A stretch of DNA of 6,002 bases from the NCBI GenBank assembly GCA_050289385.1, contig JBNKFQ010000290.1, positions 1 through 6,002 on the forward strand, read 5' to 3'. Positions 1 to 5,804 of the stretch are shown one piece after another (within the stretch, counting starts at the first letter, position 1; the number at the start of each line of letters is the position of its first letter). Source of the DNA: JBNKFQ01 sp050289385. GTDB lineage: Bacteria; Pseudomonadota; Gammaproteobacteria; Pseudomonadales; Porticoccaceae. The translations under genes were made by a program, and so were the position numbers. The notes beneath the pieces were generated by a model that did not search any database, had not been told where the DNA came from, and saw only the letters and a list, made by a program, of their open reading frames with translations.

Positions 1-903
1 AACGTGGTGCTGGACCCGATTTTTATCTTCGGGTTCGACATGGGTATTCAGGGAGCTGCCACTGCCTCTCTGATATCAAGAGTTGTGCTAGTGGCAGTTG
101 GGTTTTCGGCTGTCGTCAACAGGCATCACATGACCTGTCGTGTTGACTGGCCCTCGTTGCGGGCTGACCTGAAGACCATCATATTTATTGCCGGGCCAGC
201 CATGTTGACCAATCTGGCCACACCCATTGGCAGCAGTTACGTATTGATGAGTATGTCTGACTTCGGCGACAGCGCCGTGGCGGGCGCGGCAATCCTGGGG
301 CGTATTGCGCCGGTGGCTTTTGCGGCGATCTTTGCGCTGTCCGGTGCTATCGGGCCCATTATTGGACAAAACGCAGGTGCTTATCGTTATGATCGGGTGC
401 GCAGTGCATTGCTGAATTCGCTGTTCGTCAATACCGGTTATGTATTGCTGGTGTGGTTGCTGATGTTCCTGTCGCGGCACTGGATTATTGCTGCTTTTAA
501 TGCTGAGGGTGAGGCCGCCGATCTGATTGATTTTTACTGCACCTGGCTGGTAGGAGGGTTTGTCTTCAACGGCATGTTGTTTGTTGCTAATGCCAGCTTT
601 AATAATCTCAATCGGGCCACAGTGGCCACCTTGTTCAATTTTGCCCGCGCCCTGTTGGGGACGATTCCGCTGGTATACCTTTGTTCACACCTGTTTGGCG
701 TGCCCGGGGTGATTGCCGGAGAAATGGCGGGTGCCCTGGTGTGGGGGATTGTGGCCTTTGCTGTGGTGTTATGGCGAGTACGGCAGATGGAACAGCGTCA
801 TGCCGTGGTGTTGCAACCTGAAGTGACTGCCGACGAAGTGGGGCAACTGGCGTTCAGCTCGGGTCGTAGTCAATTGGGTAAAACGGTTATTCATACCGAA
901 TAG
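1..903 (+). CDS. MATE family multidrug/toxin efflux transporter, C-terminal part (5' end outside window)
   Basis: This is an inner-membrane secondary transporter that would export cationic drugs, dyes or metabolites in exchange for Na+ or H+; the substrate cannot be read from the sequence. The frame is open from base 1, and its first residues (NVVLDPIFIFGFDMGIQGAA) match the conserved segment found about a third of the way into MATE proteins. The GTG at 4 is therefore not a real start and roughly 150 N-terminal residues lie upstream. The 300 visible residues hold about seven to eight hydrophobic helices (approximately 18-40, 58-80, 90-122, 135-157, 173-198, 206-230, 234-260), then a basic WRVRQMEQRH boundary and a polar tail of about 35 residues ending at TAG 901-903. 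The small-residue-rich GAAILGRIAPVAFAAIFALS and GAIGPIIGQNAG are typical of the second half of the fold. It converges on the DUF3820 gene with a 45-bp gap in which I see no clear terminator. Confidence 0.9.
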   Translation, partial: NVVLDPIFIFGFDMGIQGAATASLISRVVLVAVGFSAVVNRHHMTCRVDWPSLRADLKTIIFIAGPAMLTNLATPIGSSYVLMSMSDFGDSAVAGAAILGRIAPVAFAAIFALSGAIGPIIGQNAGAYRYDRVRSALLNSLFVNTGYVLLVWLLMFLSRHWIIAAFNAEGEAADLIDFYCTWLVGGFVFNGMLFVANASFNNLNRATVATLFNFARALLGTIPLVYLCSHLFGVPGVIAGEMAGALVWGIVAFAVVLWRVRQMEQRHAVVLQPEVTADEVGQLAFSSGRSQLGKTVIHTE

Positions 904-948
904 GGAGTTGGGGTAAGGGGCGGTTTGCGGGACAGAACCAGGAAGTGA

Positions 949-1167
949 TCAGGTGGTTTCGCGAAGCGGGTCGAGCACAGATTGCAGGCCGTTGATATGA
1001 ATCTCCAGCGCCAGACCCATCAACATACCGAGCTTGCCTTGTGGAAAGCCCTTTTGGGCGAACCAGAGCAGGTACTCTTCTGGCAGATCGATCAATACGC
1101 GACCACTGTACTTGCCAAAGGGCATTTTCATGCGGGCCAGCTCAATCAGATCTTTTTGGTTGAACAT
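949..1167 (-). CDS. DUF3820 family small protein
   Basis: This is a 72-residue soluble protein of the DUF3820 family, sometimes labelled a putative quorum-sensing-regulated virulence factor; its biochemical role is unknown. The family hallmark is visible: MPFGKYSGRVLIDLPEEYLLWFAQKGFPQGKLG at residues 15-47, with the conserved MPFGKY, the DLPEEYL turn and the GKLG segment, followed by a helical C-terminus (MLMGLALEIHINGLQSVL). The length fits the family. There is no signal peptide or membrane segment. The ATG at 1165-1167 is the only sensible start, but the upstream Shine-Dalgarno is poor (only CGGA directly abutting the ATG), so translation may be weak or the message leader short. It is divergent from yaiL and shares with it a roughly 100-bp control region with 15-bp tandem repeats. 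It is convergent with the MATE gene. Confidence 0.87.
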   Translation of the reverse strand: MFNQKDLIELARMKMPFGKYSGRVLIDLPEEYLLWFAQKGFPQGKLGMLMGLALEIHINGLQSVLDPLRETT

Positions 1168-1198
1168 TCCGAAGATTCTCGTGCTGGTGGTAAACCGA

Positions 1199-1204
1199 TA
1201 TACT
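1199..1204 (+). promoter_or_regulatory. possible -10 element for the yaiL-sprT-yhiN operon
   Basis: TATACT at 1199-1204 matches the sigma70 -10 consensus TATAAT at five of six positions and sits 66 bp before the yaiL start. No good -35 hexamer lies 16-18 bp upstream (the best is TTCTCG at 1176-1181), so the call is weak. The TACTAT core recurs in the second repeat unit, so further weak -10-like sites are spaced 15 bp apart. Confidence 0.25.
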
Positions 1205-1245
1205 ATCGCTTCTGATACTATCGCATCTGAAACTATCGCTTCTGA
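1201..1245. repeat. 15-bp tandem repeat, three copies, in the DUF3820-yaiL divergent spacer
   Basis: Three head-to-tail 15-bp units are directly visible: TACTATCGCTTCTGA (1201-1215), TACTATCGCATCTGA (1216-1230) and AACTATCGCTTCTGA (1231-1245), differing from the first unit by one base each. A decayed fourth start (AATTATAC, 1246-1253) follows. The array ends only 10 bp before the yaiL Shine-Dalgarno, between two divergent genes. It could be a set of repeated protein-binding sites, a source of copy-number variation in promoter spacing, or a neutral duplication. The sequence does not decide between these. Confidence 0.9.
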
Positions 1246-1255
1246 AATTATACAC

Positions 1256-1261
1256 GGGAGG
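1256..1261 (+). promoter_or_regulatory. Shine-Dalgarno of yaiL, supports the GTG start
   Basis: GGGAGG at 1256-1261 lies 8 bp ahead of the GTG at 1270-1272. This strong site fixes GTG as the start. The resulting N-terminus MGNSLQDQLLKAGLV matches the family's usual beginning. Confidence 0.8.
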
Positions 1262-1269
1262 TCGGCCGG

Positions 1270-1815
1270 GTGGGCAATTCACTTCAGGACCAACTGCTGA
1301 AAGCAGGGTTGGTGGACAGAAAAAAAGCAAAACAGGTACAGCGAGACAAGAAAAAACAGGCCAAACAACAATTCAAAAGCAATGAAAAAACGGTAGACGA
1401 AAACAAGGTGCTGGCCCAGCTTGCCCTGCAAGACAAAGCGGAACGCGCGCGCGAGCTCAACCGTCAGCGCCAGGTCGAGGCCGAAAAAAAAGCCATTGCC
1501 GCCCAGATCAAACAGCTGATCGAAACCAACGCCTTGCCACGGGAAGGCGAAGTCGCCTACAGCTTTACCGATAACAAAAAAATAAAAAAAATCTACGTGA
1601 ATACCCGGCTTCAGAAACAACTGGAGCGCGGTATCGTTGCTGTGGTCAGTTTGAATGGAACCTATCATCTGGTGCCTGCGCCGGTGGCAGAAAAAATTGC
1701 AGAGCGCGACGGCAGTTATGTGGTGTTAAAAAATACGCCGGGTGCAGGTGCGGCGCCGGAAAGCGATGACGAATATTACGCCAAATTTGAAATTCCCGAC
1801 GACCTGATGTGGTAA
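1270..1815 (+). CDS. yaiL: DUF2058 family protein YaiL
   Basis: This is a cytoplasmic protein of the YaiL/DUF2058 family. It is conserved in gammaproteobacteria, is sometimes described as nucleic-acid-associated, and has no proven function. The 181 residues match the family length. Residues 1-15 form the conserved NSLQDQLLKAGLV opening. Residues 16-88 are very rich in Lys, Arg, Gln, Glu and Ala and read as a long charged helix or coiled coil, which would suit nucleic-acid binding. Residues 96-153 form the compact C-terminal domain (YSFTDNKKIKKIYVN, then GIVAVVSLNGTYHLVPAPVAEKI), and the tail is acidic (ESDDEYYAKFEIPDDLMW). Translation starts at GTG 1270 behind a GGGAGG site. It is the first gene of a likely operon, with sprT starting 9 bp after its TAA. 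A-rich lysine-coding runs (such as 1319-1330 and 1576-1590) are a local compositional oddity explained by the protein sequence. Confidence 0.9.
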   Translation: MGNSLQDQLLKAGLVDRKKAKQVQRDKKKQAKQQFKSNEKTVDENKVLAQLALQDKAERARELNRQRQVEAEKKAIAAQIKQLIETNALPREGEVAYSFTDNKKIKKIYVNTRLQKQLERGIVAVVSLNGTYHLVPAPVAEKIAERDGSYVVLKNTPGAGAAPESDDEYYAKFEIPDDLMW

Positions 1816-1824
1816 ACACAGGTC

Positions 1825-2379
1825 ATGGATATTATTGAACCGATAAACGCCGAGCAACAGAATCTGGTGATCGCCGAAACCCATCGCTATATTCACCTGG
1901 CGAGCAACTTGTACGATTGCCGCTTTACTCTGGTTCCGGTGTTATTTGATTTGCCGGGACAAGCCGCGGGTATGTACAAGGCGCGCGGAAAAGAACGTCT
2001 GATTCGCTACAATCCCTGGTTGTTTGCCAAGTACTGGCACGACAACTTCAGCGCCACTGTGCCCCATGAAGTTGCGCATTATGTTGTGGATTGCCTTTAT
2101 CGCCGTGTTCAACCTCACGGCGCAGAGTGGCGCTCGGTGATGGCAGATTTTGGCGCCGATGACAGCCGCACAGTGGATTTTGACATGACCGGTATTCCAC
2201 GTCGCCAGTCGCGAACGGTCGATTATGTCTGCGCCTGTCGAACGCACAAATTGTCGATGCAGCGCCACAACCGCGTTTTGTCCAGACGCGCCCGTTATTT
2301 GTGTCGCTATTGTAAGGGCCCTTTATCCAGCAAAGAGGCGTTTGCACAAGACGGCGCCATACAGGGGTCGCTGCTATAA
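1825..2379 (+). CDS. sprT: SprT family zinc metalloprotease-like protein
   Basis: This is a predicted cytosolic zinc-dependent protease of the SprT family, sharing its fold with the eukaryotic DNA-protein crosslink protease SPRTN. The bacterial substrate is unknown. The protein has 184 residues, slightly longer than E. coli SprT. The active-site motif HEVAH is at 81-85 (His81 and His85 as zinc ligands, Glu82 as catalytic base), with the expected third ligand His98 in PHGAEW. Upstream, GMYKARGKERLIRYNP (49-64) is the conserved substrate-site strand. A C-terminal zinc ribbon uses Cys136 and Cys138 (YVCACRTH) and Cys160 and Cys163 (YLCRYCKG). All expected metal residues are present, so it looks functional. 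The ATG at 1825 is 9 bp after the yaiL stop, and yhiN follows 31 bp after its TAA, pointing to one transcript. The last 15-20 residues are a poorly conserved tail. Confidence 0.93.
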   Translation: MDIIEPINAEQQNLVIAETHRYIHLASNLYDCRFTLVPVLFDLPGQAAGMYKARGKERLIRYNPWLFAKYWHDNFSATVPHEVAHYVVDCLYRRVQPHGAEWRSVMADFGADDSRTVDFDMTGIPRRQSRTVDYVCACRTHKLSMQRHNRVLSRRARYLCRYCKGPLSSKEAFAQDGAIQGSLL

Positions 2380-2410
2380 ACACGCAACGGATCAGGGGCG
2401 CACATACCCG

Positions 2411-3592
2411 GTGAAACAATACGATGTTGTCGTGATTGGCGGTGGTGCTGCCGGCCTGATGTGTGCATTGACCGCAGTGCAGCGTGGCCGTCGGGTAGCA
2501 GTGCTGGAGCGAGCCAATAAAGTTGGTAAAAAGGTTTTGATGTCGGGTGGTGGGCGTTGTAATTTCACCAATTTATATGTTGAACCAGAATGTTTTCTGT
2601 CTGCCAATCCCCACTTTTGCAAGTCAGCTCTCAGTCGCTATACCCAATGGGATTTTATTGATCTGGTTAACAAACACGGTATTGCGTGGCACGAAAAAAC
2701 GCTGGGCCAGTTATTTTGTGACGGTTCGTCAAAAGAAATTCTTGCCATGTTGATGCAAGAGTGCGGTGGTGCTGATGTGTTGACCAATTGCGATGTGCAG
2801 TTTCTCGATACAAAACAACAGAAGTTTATTGTAAAGACGAACCAGGGCGATTTTATAGCAGAGTCTGTGGTTGTGGCATCTGGCGGTTTGTCTGTTCCGA
2901 CACTGGGTGGCTCCGGGTTTGGTTATGAACTGGCGCAGCAATTTGGCATGCCGGTATTGCCGCGCAGAGCAGCACTGGTGCCGTTTACTTTTACCGACGG
3001 TTTTAAAATGCTGTCGGAAACCCTGACGGGTGTTTCTGTTGATGCGCAGGTTAGCTGCAATGGCAGAAGTTTTCGAGAAAACATTTTGTTTACCCACCGC
3101 GGTCTGAGTGGTCCCGCTATTTTGCAAATTTCAAGTTATTGGCGAGAAGGCCAGTCTGTTGAAGTGAATTTGTTACCCGATGTGCAAGCTGACAAATGGT
3201 TGCTCGCCGCCAAACAATCGCAGCCGAAACAACTGTTGCGCACAGTGCTTGGCGAACATTTACCTAAAAAACTGGTACAACAACTGGAGCAACTCTGGTG
3301 GCCCCAAAGGGCAAATACGCCGCTGGGTGATACGGCGAACGCATTGTTGCAAGATGTGGCAGGGCACTTGAATGGCTGGCTGTTAAAACCGGCAGGTACA
3401 GAAGGTTATCGCACGGCAGAAGTCACCCTGGGTGGAGTGGATACCGACTCGTTGTCATCAAAAACCATGGAAAGTAAAAATCAGCCGGGGCTTTATTTTA
3501 TTGGTGAAGTCGTGGACGTAACCGGCCATCTGGGTGGGTTCAACTTTCAGTGGGCCTGGGCGTCGGGACATGCCGCGGGTTTGGTGGTTTGA
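2411..3592 (+). CDS. yhiN: YhiN/HI0933 family FAD-dependent flavoprotein
   Basis: This is a predicted NAD(P)/FAD-dependent oxidoreductase of the HI0933/YhiN (COG2081) family. It is cytosolic, with unknown substrate. The 393 residues fit the family (about 400). The Rossmann dinucleotide motif is at 5-17 (DVVVIGGGAAGLM), followed by the acidic ribose-binding Glu33 in VLERANKVGKKVLMSGGG. The family signature GGGRCNFTN is at 46-54. VVVASGGLSVPTLGGSGFGYELA (153-175) and FTHRGLSGPAILQIS (227-241) are further conserved blocks. The C-terminal FAD-contacting end EVTLGGV, GLYFIGEVVDVTGHLGGFNFQWAWASG (337-386) is intact. I chose GTG 2411 because the Rossmann strand then starts at residue 5; the same frame stays open to 2225 but would overlap sprT and add 62 unrelated residues. 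AGGGG at 2394-2398 is a slightly distant ribosome site (12 bp). It is the last gene of the yaiL-sprT-yhiN cluster, ending at TGA 3590-3592. Confidence 0.93.
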   Translation: MKQYDVVVIGGGAAGLMCALTAVQRGRRVAVLERANKVGKKVLMSGGGRCNFTNLYVEPECFLSANPHFCKSALSRYTQWDFIDLVNKHGIAWHEKTLGQLFCDGSSKEILAMLMQECGGADVLTNCDVQFLDTKQQKFIVKTNQGDFIAESVVVASGGLSVPTLGGSGFGYELAQQFGMPVLPRRAALVPFTFTDGFKMLSETLTGVSVDAQVSCNGRSFRENILFTHRGLSGPAILQISSYWREGQSVEVNLLPDVQADKWLLAAKQSQPKQLLRTVLGEHLPKKLVQQLEQLWWPQRANTPLGDTANALLQDVAGHLNGWLLKPAGTEGYRTAEVTLGGVDTDSLSSKTMESKNQPGLYFIGEVVDVTGHLGGFNFQWAWASGHAAGLVV

Positions 3593-3638
3593 TTTTTTTT
3601 CCAACTTCCAACTTCCAACTTCCAACTTCCAACTTCCA
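3593..3638. repeat. T8 run plus (CCAACTT)5 heptamer tandem repeat in convergent spacer
   Basis: Directly after the yhiN TGA come eight T (3593-3600), then five perfect head-to-tail copies of CCAACTT (3601-3635) and a partial sixth (CCA). The repeat fills most of the 56-bp gap between the convergent 3' ends of yhiN and yaeQ. Read on the minus strand it is (AAGTTGG)n. No GC-rich stem precedes the T run, so it is not a standard intrinsic terminator, although the T run could help release. Perfect identity of the copies suggests recent or ongoing slippage. It is too short and spacer-free to be a CRISPR array. Confidence 0.93.
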
Positions 3639-3648
3639 GCCCAAAAAC

Positions 3649-4194
3649 TCACTTCCGCGGAAACCATTGCTCCACATTCACCGTCACATTCCTCTCCGAA
3701 TCACTCAGCCAAAGTTCACCGTCCTGTATGGTTGCCTGCAATGACATGGTTCGCGCCACCATCTGTTGCAGAGCGTTGGTGGTATCTTCATCCAGGTGAA
3801 AAATTGTCAGATTGTCGAAGCGGCTTATCTTGTTGCTGATGTTGCTCCACCATATTGGCGCAGATCGCGCACCGTAACTGTAGATCACTACCTGAGTCGC
3901 CCGATTGCAGGCCTTGCGGATTCGGCGTTCATCTGGCAAACCCACTTCGATCCACAAGTCTATGTTGTTGGTAAGATCCCGCTGCCAGATATCGGGCTCG
4001 TCGTCGGCACTGAGTCCTCTGGTAAACTCAAGCTGCTCACTGGCATTGAAAACAAACGCGACAAGGCGCACCATCATGCGTTCGTCAGTTTCTGACGGGT
4101 GCCGGGCGATCGTCAGAGAGTGAGTGTGATAGTAACCGCCGTCTATATTCGAAACTTGCAATTGGGTTTTGTAAATCGTTGCATTAAGCGCCAT
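3649..4194 (-). CDS. yaeQ: YaeQ family protein (PD-(D/E)XK-like fold)
   Basis: This is a cytosolic protein of the YaeQ family, whose solved structures show a variant of the PD-(D/E)XK nuclease fold; a nuclease activity has not been established to my knowledge. The 181 residues match the family. Diagnostic blocks are MALNATIYKTQLQVSNID (1-18), LTIARHPSETDERMMVRLVAF (27-47), FTRGLSADDEPDIW (57-70), IDLWIEVGLPDERRIRKAC (78-96) and ARTMSLQATIQDGELWLSD (147-165). Asp79 and Glu83-Val-Gly resemble the acidic core of the nuclease fold, with Arg90, Arg91 and Lys94 nearby. The start is ATG 4192-4194, and the N-terminus MALNATIYK is the family's usual one. The Shine-Dalgarno is unclear. It is convergent with yhiN and divergent from yigZ, so it is probably a single-gene transcript. 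Confidence 0.94.
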   Translation of the reverse strand: MALNATIYKTQLQVSNIDGGYYHTHSLTIARHPSETDERMMVRLVAFVFNASEQLEFTRGLSADDEPDIWQRDLTNNIDLWIEVGLPDERRIRKACNRATQVVIYSYGARSAPIWWSNISNKISRFDNLTIFHLDEDTTNALQQMVARTMSLQATIQDGELWLSDSERNVTVNVEQWFPRK

Positions 4195-4240
4195 GATTGA
4201 AAGCTGTGTTTAAACCTGCGGCGAGCTTAACAGCATATAT

Positions 4241-4248
4241 CACCGGTG
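4241..4248. promoter_or_regulatory. 8-bp palindrome in yaeQ-yigZ divergent spacer
   Basis: CACCGGTG is a perfect palindrome lying 47 bp before the yaeQ start and 70 bp before the yigZ start, next to the AT-rich ATATAT at 4234-4239. It could be half of a regulator site, but an 8-bp palindrome also arises easily by chance, so this is a low-confidence note. Confidence 0.15.
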
Positions 4249-4254
4249 TGCCAG

Positions 4255-4288
4255 GTTTTGCCGGTGGGAAGTTTTTGCCGATGGGAAA
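4255..4288. repeat. 17-bp imperfect tandem duplication upstream of yigZ
   Basis: Two adjacent 17-bp units are visible: GTTTTGCCGGTGGGAAG (4255-4271) and TTTTTGCCGATGGGAAA (4272-4288), identical at 14 of 17 positions, with a shared 15-bp core (TTTTGCC, G or A, TGGGAA) differing at one base. They lie 30-63 bp before the yigZ ATG, where a promoter or operator for yigZ would be expected. I see no convincing sigma70 hexamer pair in the same spacer. Confidence 0.75.
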
Positions 4289-4317
4289 ATGATCAGCGCA
4301 AGGGGACACTCTGATAC

Positions 4318-4917
4318 ATGTCAGGATATCGCGTACCAGCCGGGTTGGCGCAAACAGAATACGAAATTAAAAAAAGCCGGTTTATCGCTCGCGCCGGTTT
4401 TGCTGCCAGCCGTGAACAGGCATTGGCCTTGCTCGACGATATGCGCACAGAGTTTCCGGACGCTCGCCATCACTGCTGGGCCTACCAGCTGGGTAACCCG
4501 GAATCGGCCGCCAGTGCTGCCATGAACGATGACGGTGAGCCCTCTGGCACAGCGGGCAAGCCGATTCTGAATGTATTGCGGCACAAGGGCATAGGCGATG
4601 TGATGGTGGTCGTTTCGCGCTATTTTGGCGGTGTGAAACTGGGTGCTGGTGGGCTGGTGCGCGCGTACTCTGCGGCAACACAGCAGGTGATAGACAACCT
4701 GTCGATAAAGCAGCGCGAGGTAGAAAGCACAGTTACAGTGCGATGCGAGTTTGCTGTGGAGCAGGCACTCAGACATTGGTTGATGCAAGATTCAGGCAGA
4801 GTTGATACGGTCAGGTATGACGCCCAGGTGGAGATGGTGGTGACATTGCCGGACATTCTGGTAGCGGATTTCACTGCATTTGCTATAGCTCACGGTTGTC
4901 AGGTGGGGGCTGAATAA
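4318..4917 (+). CDS. yigZ: YigZ family protein (IMPACT/UPF0029)
   Basis: This is a cytosolic protein of the YigZ/IMPACT family. The eukaryotic homologue IMPACT (yeast YIH1) modulates the Gcn2 stress kinase. The bacterial role is unsettled; the YigZ structure suggested nucleic-acid or ribosome-related binding. The 199 residues match the usual length of about 205. Residues 11-130 form the N-terminal IMPACT domain: TEYEIKKSRFIARAGFA (13-29), ARHHCWAYQLG (49-59), DDGEPSGTAGKPILNVL (71-87) and the signature VVVSRYFGGVKLGAGGLVRAY (97-117). Residues 137-197 form the small C-terminal ferredoxin-like domain (DUF1949 type). The start is ATG 4318, with AAGGGG at 4300-4305 as a somewhat distant ribosome site. 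It stands alone: divergent from yaeQ and convergent with nfo, 44 bp between stops. Its stop codon lies inside a stem-loop shared with nfo. Confidence 0.94.
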   Translation: MSGYRVPAGLAQTEYEIKKSRFIARAGFAASREQALALLDDMRTEFPDARHHCWAYQLGNPESAASAAMNDDGEPSGTAGKPILNVLRHKGIGDVMVVVSRYFGGVKLGAGGLVRAYSAATQQVIDNLSIKQREVESTVTVRCEFAVEQALRHWLMQDSGRVDTVRYDAQVEMVVTLPDILVADFTAFAIAHGCQVGAE

Positions 4918-4965
4918 TCTGCAATACTCCGATTTGTAACAGTGTATATGCAGCGAGTTATTCAG
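4910..4965. terminator. interrupted stem-loop spanning the yigZ and nfo stop codons, possible bidirectional terminator
   Basis: CTGAATAA (4910-4917) pairs perfectly with TTATTCAG (4958-4965). Inside this, CTGCA (4919-4923) pairs with TGCAG (4949-4953), and ATAC (4924-4927) with GTAT (4944-4947) after a single bulged A at 4948. That gives 17 pairs broken by a 1x4 internal loop and one bulge, with a 16-base loop. The outer stem contains the yigZ TAA and, on the other strand, the nfo TGA. The symmetry means it could form in either transcript. There is no T-run after it on either strand, so a classical intrinsic terminator is not shown; it might instead protect 3' ends. Confidence 0.4.
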
Positions 4966-5804
4966 GCCGCCAGCCGGTTCAGGTATTCGATCTCTTCTGG
5001 CCAGATACTCTGGTCGATGGTTTCCAGTACCATGGGAATATCGTCAAAGCGGGGGTCAGCCATGACATATTCAAATACGGCGGTGCCCAGTTCTCCCTGC
5101 CACAGGCAGTGGTGGCGATCGACGCGACTGCCAAAGCTGGATTTTGAGCCGTTGAGATGCATGCCGCGCAGGTAGGTAAAGCCAACCACCTGATCAAATT
5201 CGGCAAAGGTTGCCGCGCACGTGTCGTGACTGCGCAGCTCGTAACCAGCGGCAAAGGTGTGGCAGGTGTCCAGGCACACGCCGACGCGCGTCTTGTCTTC
5301 CACCTGGCTGATGATCTCGGCCAGGTGTTCAAAGCGAAAGCCCAGATTACTGCCCTGACCGGCGGTGTTTTCCAGTACGGCGCAGACCCCTCGCGTTTGA
5401 TCGAGTGCGATATTGATCGATTCGGCAATGCGCCGCAGGCATTCGGCTTCGCTGATCTGGCGCAGGTGGCTGCCGGGATGAAAGTTCAGGTAGCAAAGCC
5501 CCAGTTGCTGGCAACGTTGCATCTCATCAATAAAAGCCCCTCGCGACTTTTCCAGCCCGGCGGACTCCGGGTGACCGAGATTGATCAGGTAACTGTCGTG
5601 GGGGAGTATTTGTTCCGGCTGGTAGCCCAGTTGGGCACAGTTGGCCCTGAAGGCTTGTATTGACTCTTTTGAAAGCGGCCTGGCCTGCCACTGGCGCTGG
5701 TTTTTGGTAAAAAAGGCAAAGGCCGTTGCACCGATTTTGCTGGCATTTAGCGGGGCGTTTTCGGCGCCGCCGGCGGCACTGACGTGTGCTCCGATATATT
5801 TCAT
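4962..5804 (-). CDS. nfo: endonuclease IV (AP endonuclease)
   Basis: This is deoxyribonuclease IV, a class II AP endonuclease that cuts 5' of abasic sites and clears blocked 3' ends in base-excision repair, acting in the cytoplasm on DNA. The 280 residues are close to the 285 of E. coli Nfo. All nine ligands of the trinuclear zinc centre occur at the E. coli numbers: His69, His109, Glu145, Asp179, His182, His216, Asp229, His231 and Glu261. Conserved blocks include MKYIGAHVSAAGG (1-13), TKNQRQWQ (33-40), ILPHDSYLINLGHP (66-79), LENTAGQGSNLGF (144-156) and CLDTCHTFAAGY (177-188). One oddity: HLNGSK at 216-221 has Gly219 where the family normally has Asp. I chose ATG 5802-5804, which gives the classic MKYIGAH start, over an upstream TTG at 5820-5822. 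It is convergent with yigZ and divergent from a Fur-controlled promoter. Confidence 0.97.
   Translation of the reverse strand: MKYIGAHVSAAGGAENAPLNASKIGATAFAFFTKNQRQWQARPLSKESIQAFRANCAQLGYQPEQILPHDSYLINLGHPESAGLEKSRGAFIDEMQRCQQLGLCYLNFHPGSHLRQISEAECLRRIAESINIALDQTRGVCAVLENTAGQGSNLGFRFEHLAEIISQVEDKTRVGVCLDTCHTFAAGYELRSHDTCAATFAEFDQVVGFTYLRGMHLNGSKSSFGSRVDRHHCLWQGELGTAVFEYVMADPRFDDIPMVLETIDQSIWPEEIEYLNRLAA

Noticed and set aside
88..480. Antisense open frame inside the MATE gene
   Set aside because: The transporter frame shows clear membrane helices and family motifs, and the opposite strand translation is low-complexity His/Gln/Arg.
922..940. Hairpin GGTT...AACC between MATE and DUF3820 as terminator
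   Set aside because: Only four pairs with a 10-base loop and no T-run; too weak to call.
1034..1300. Plus-strand open frame of 88 codons reading through the 15-bp repeats as repeated Ile-Ala-Ser-Glu
   Set aside because: It overlaps the convincing DUF3820 gene on the other strand and the yaiL start, and the repeat peptide is a by-product of a 15-bp unit being divisible by three.
1279..1668. Open frame of 129 codons antisense to yaiL, rich in Phe and Leu
   Set aside because: The hydrophobic look is just the complement of the Lys/Glu-rich yaiL codons; it has no independent start support.
2225..2410. Longer in-frame start for yhiN giving a 455-residue protein
   Set aside because: It would overlap sprT by about 155 bp, and the extra 62 residues are Cys/Arg-rich out-of-frame reading of sprT. 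The Rossmann motif and normal family length fit GTG 2411.
3601..3635. CRISPR-like array
   Set aside because: The repeats are 7 bp with no spacers between them and no cas genes nearby.
3458..3667. Minus-strand open frame containing repeated Lys-Leu-Glu-Val-Gly-Ser-Trp
   Set aside because: It is a translation of the heptamer array plus antisense yhiN; there is no domain or ribosome site.
5157..5663. Open frame of 168 codons antisense to nfo
   Set aside because: It lies wholly within the nfo coding sequence, whose protein is unmistakable, and its translation has no recognisable domain.
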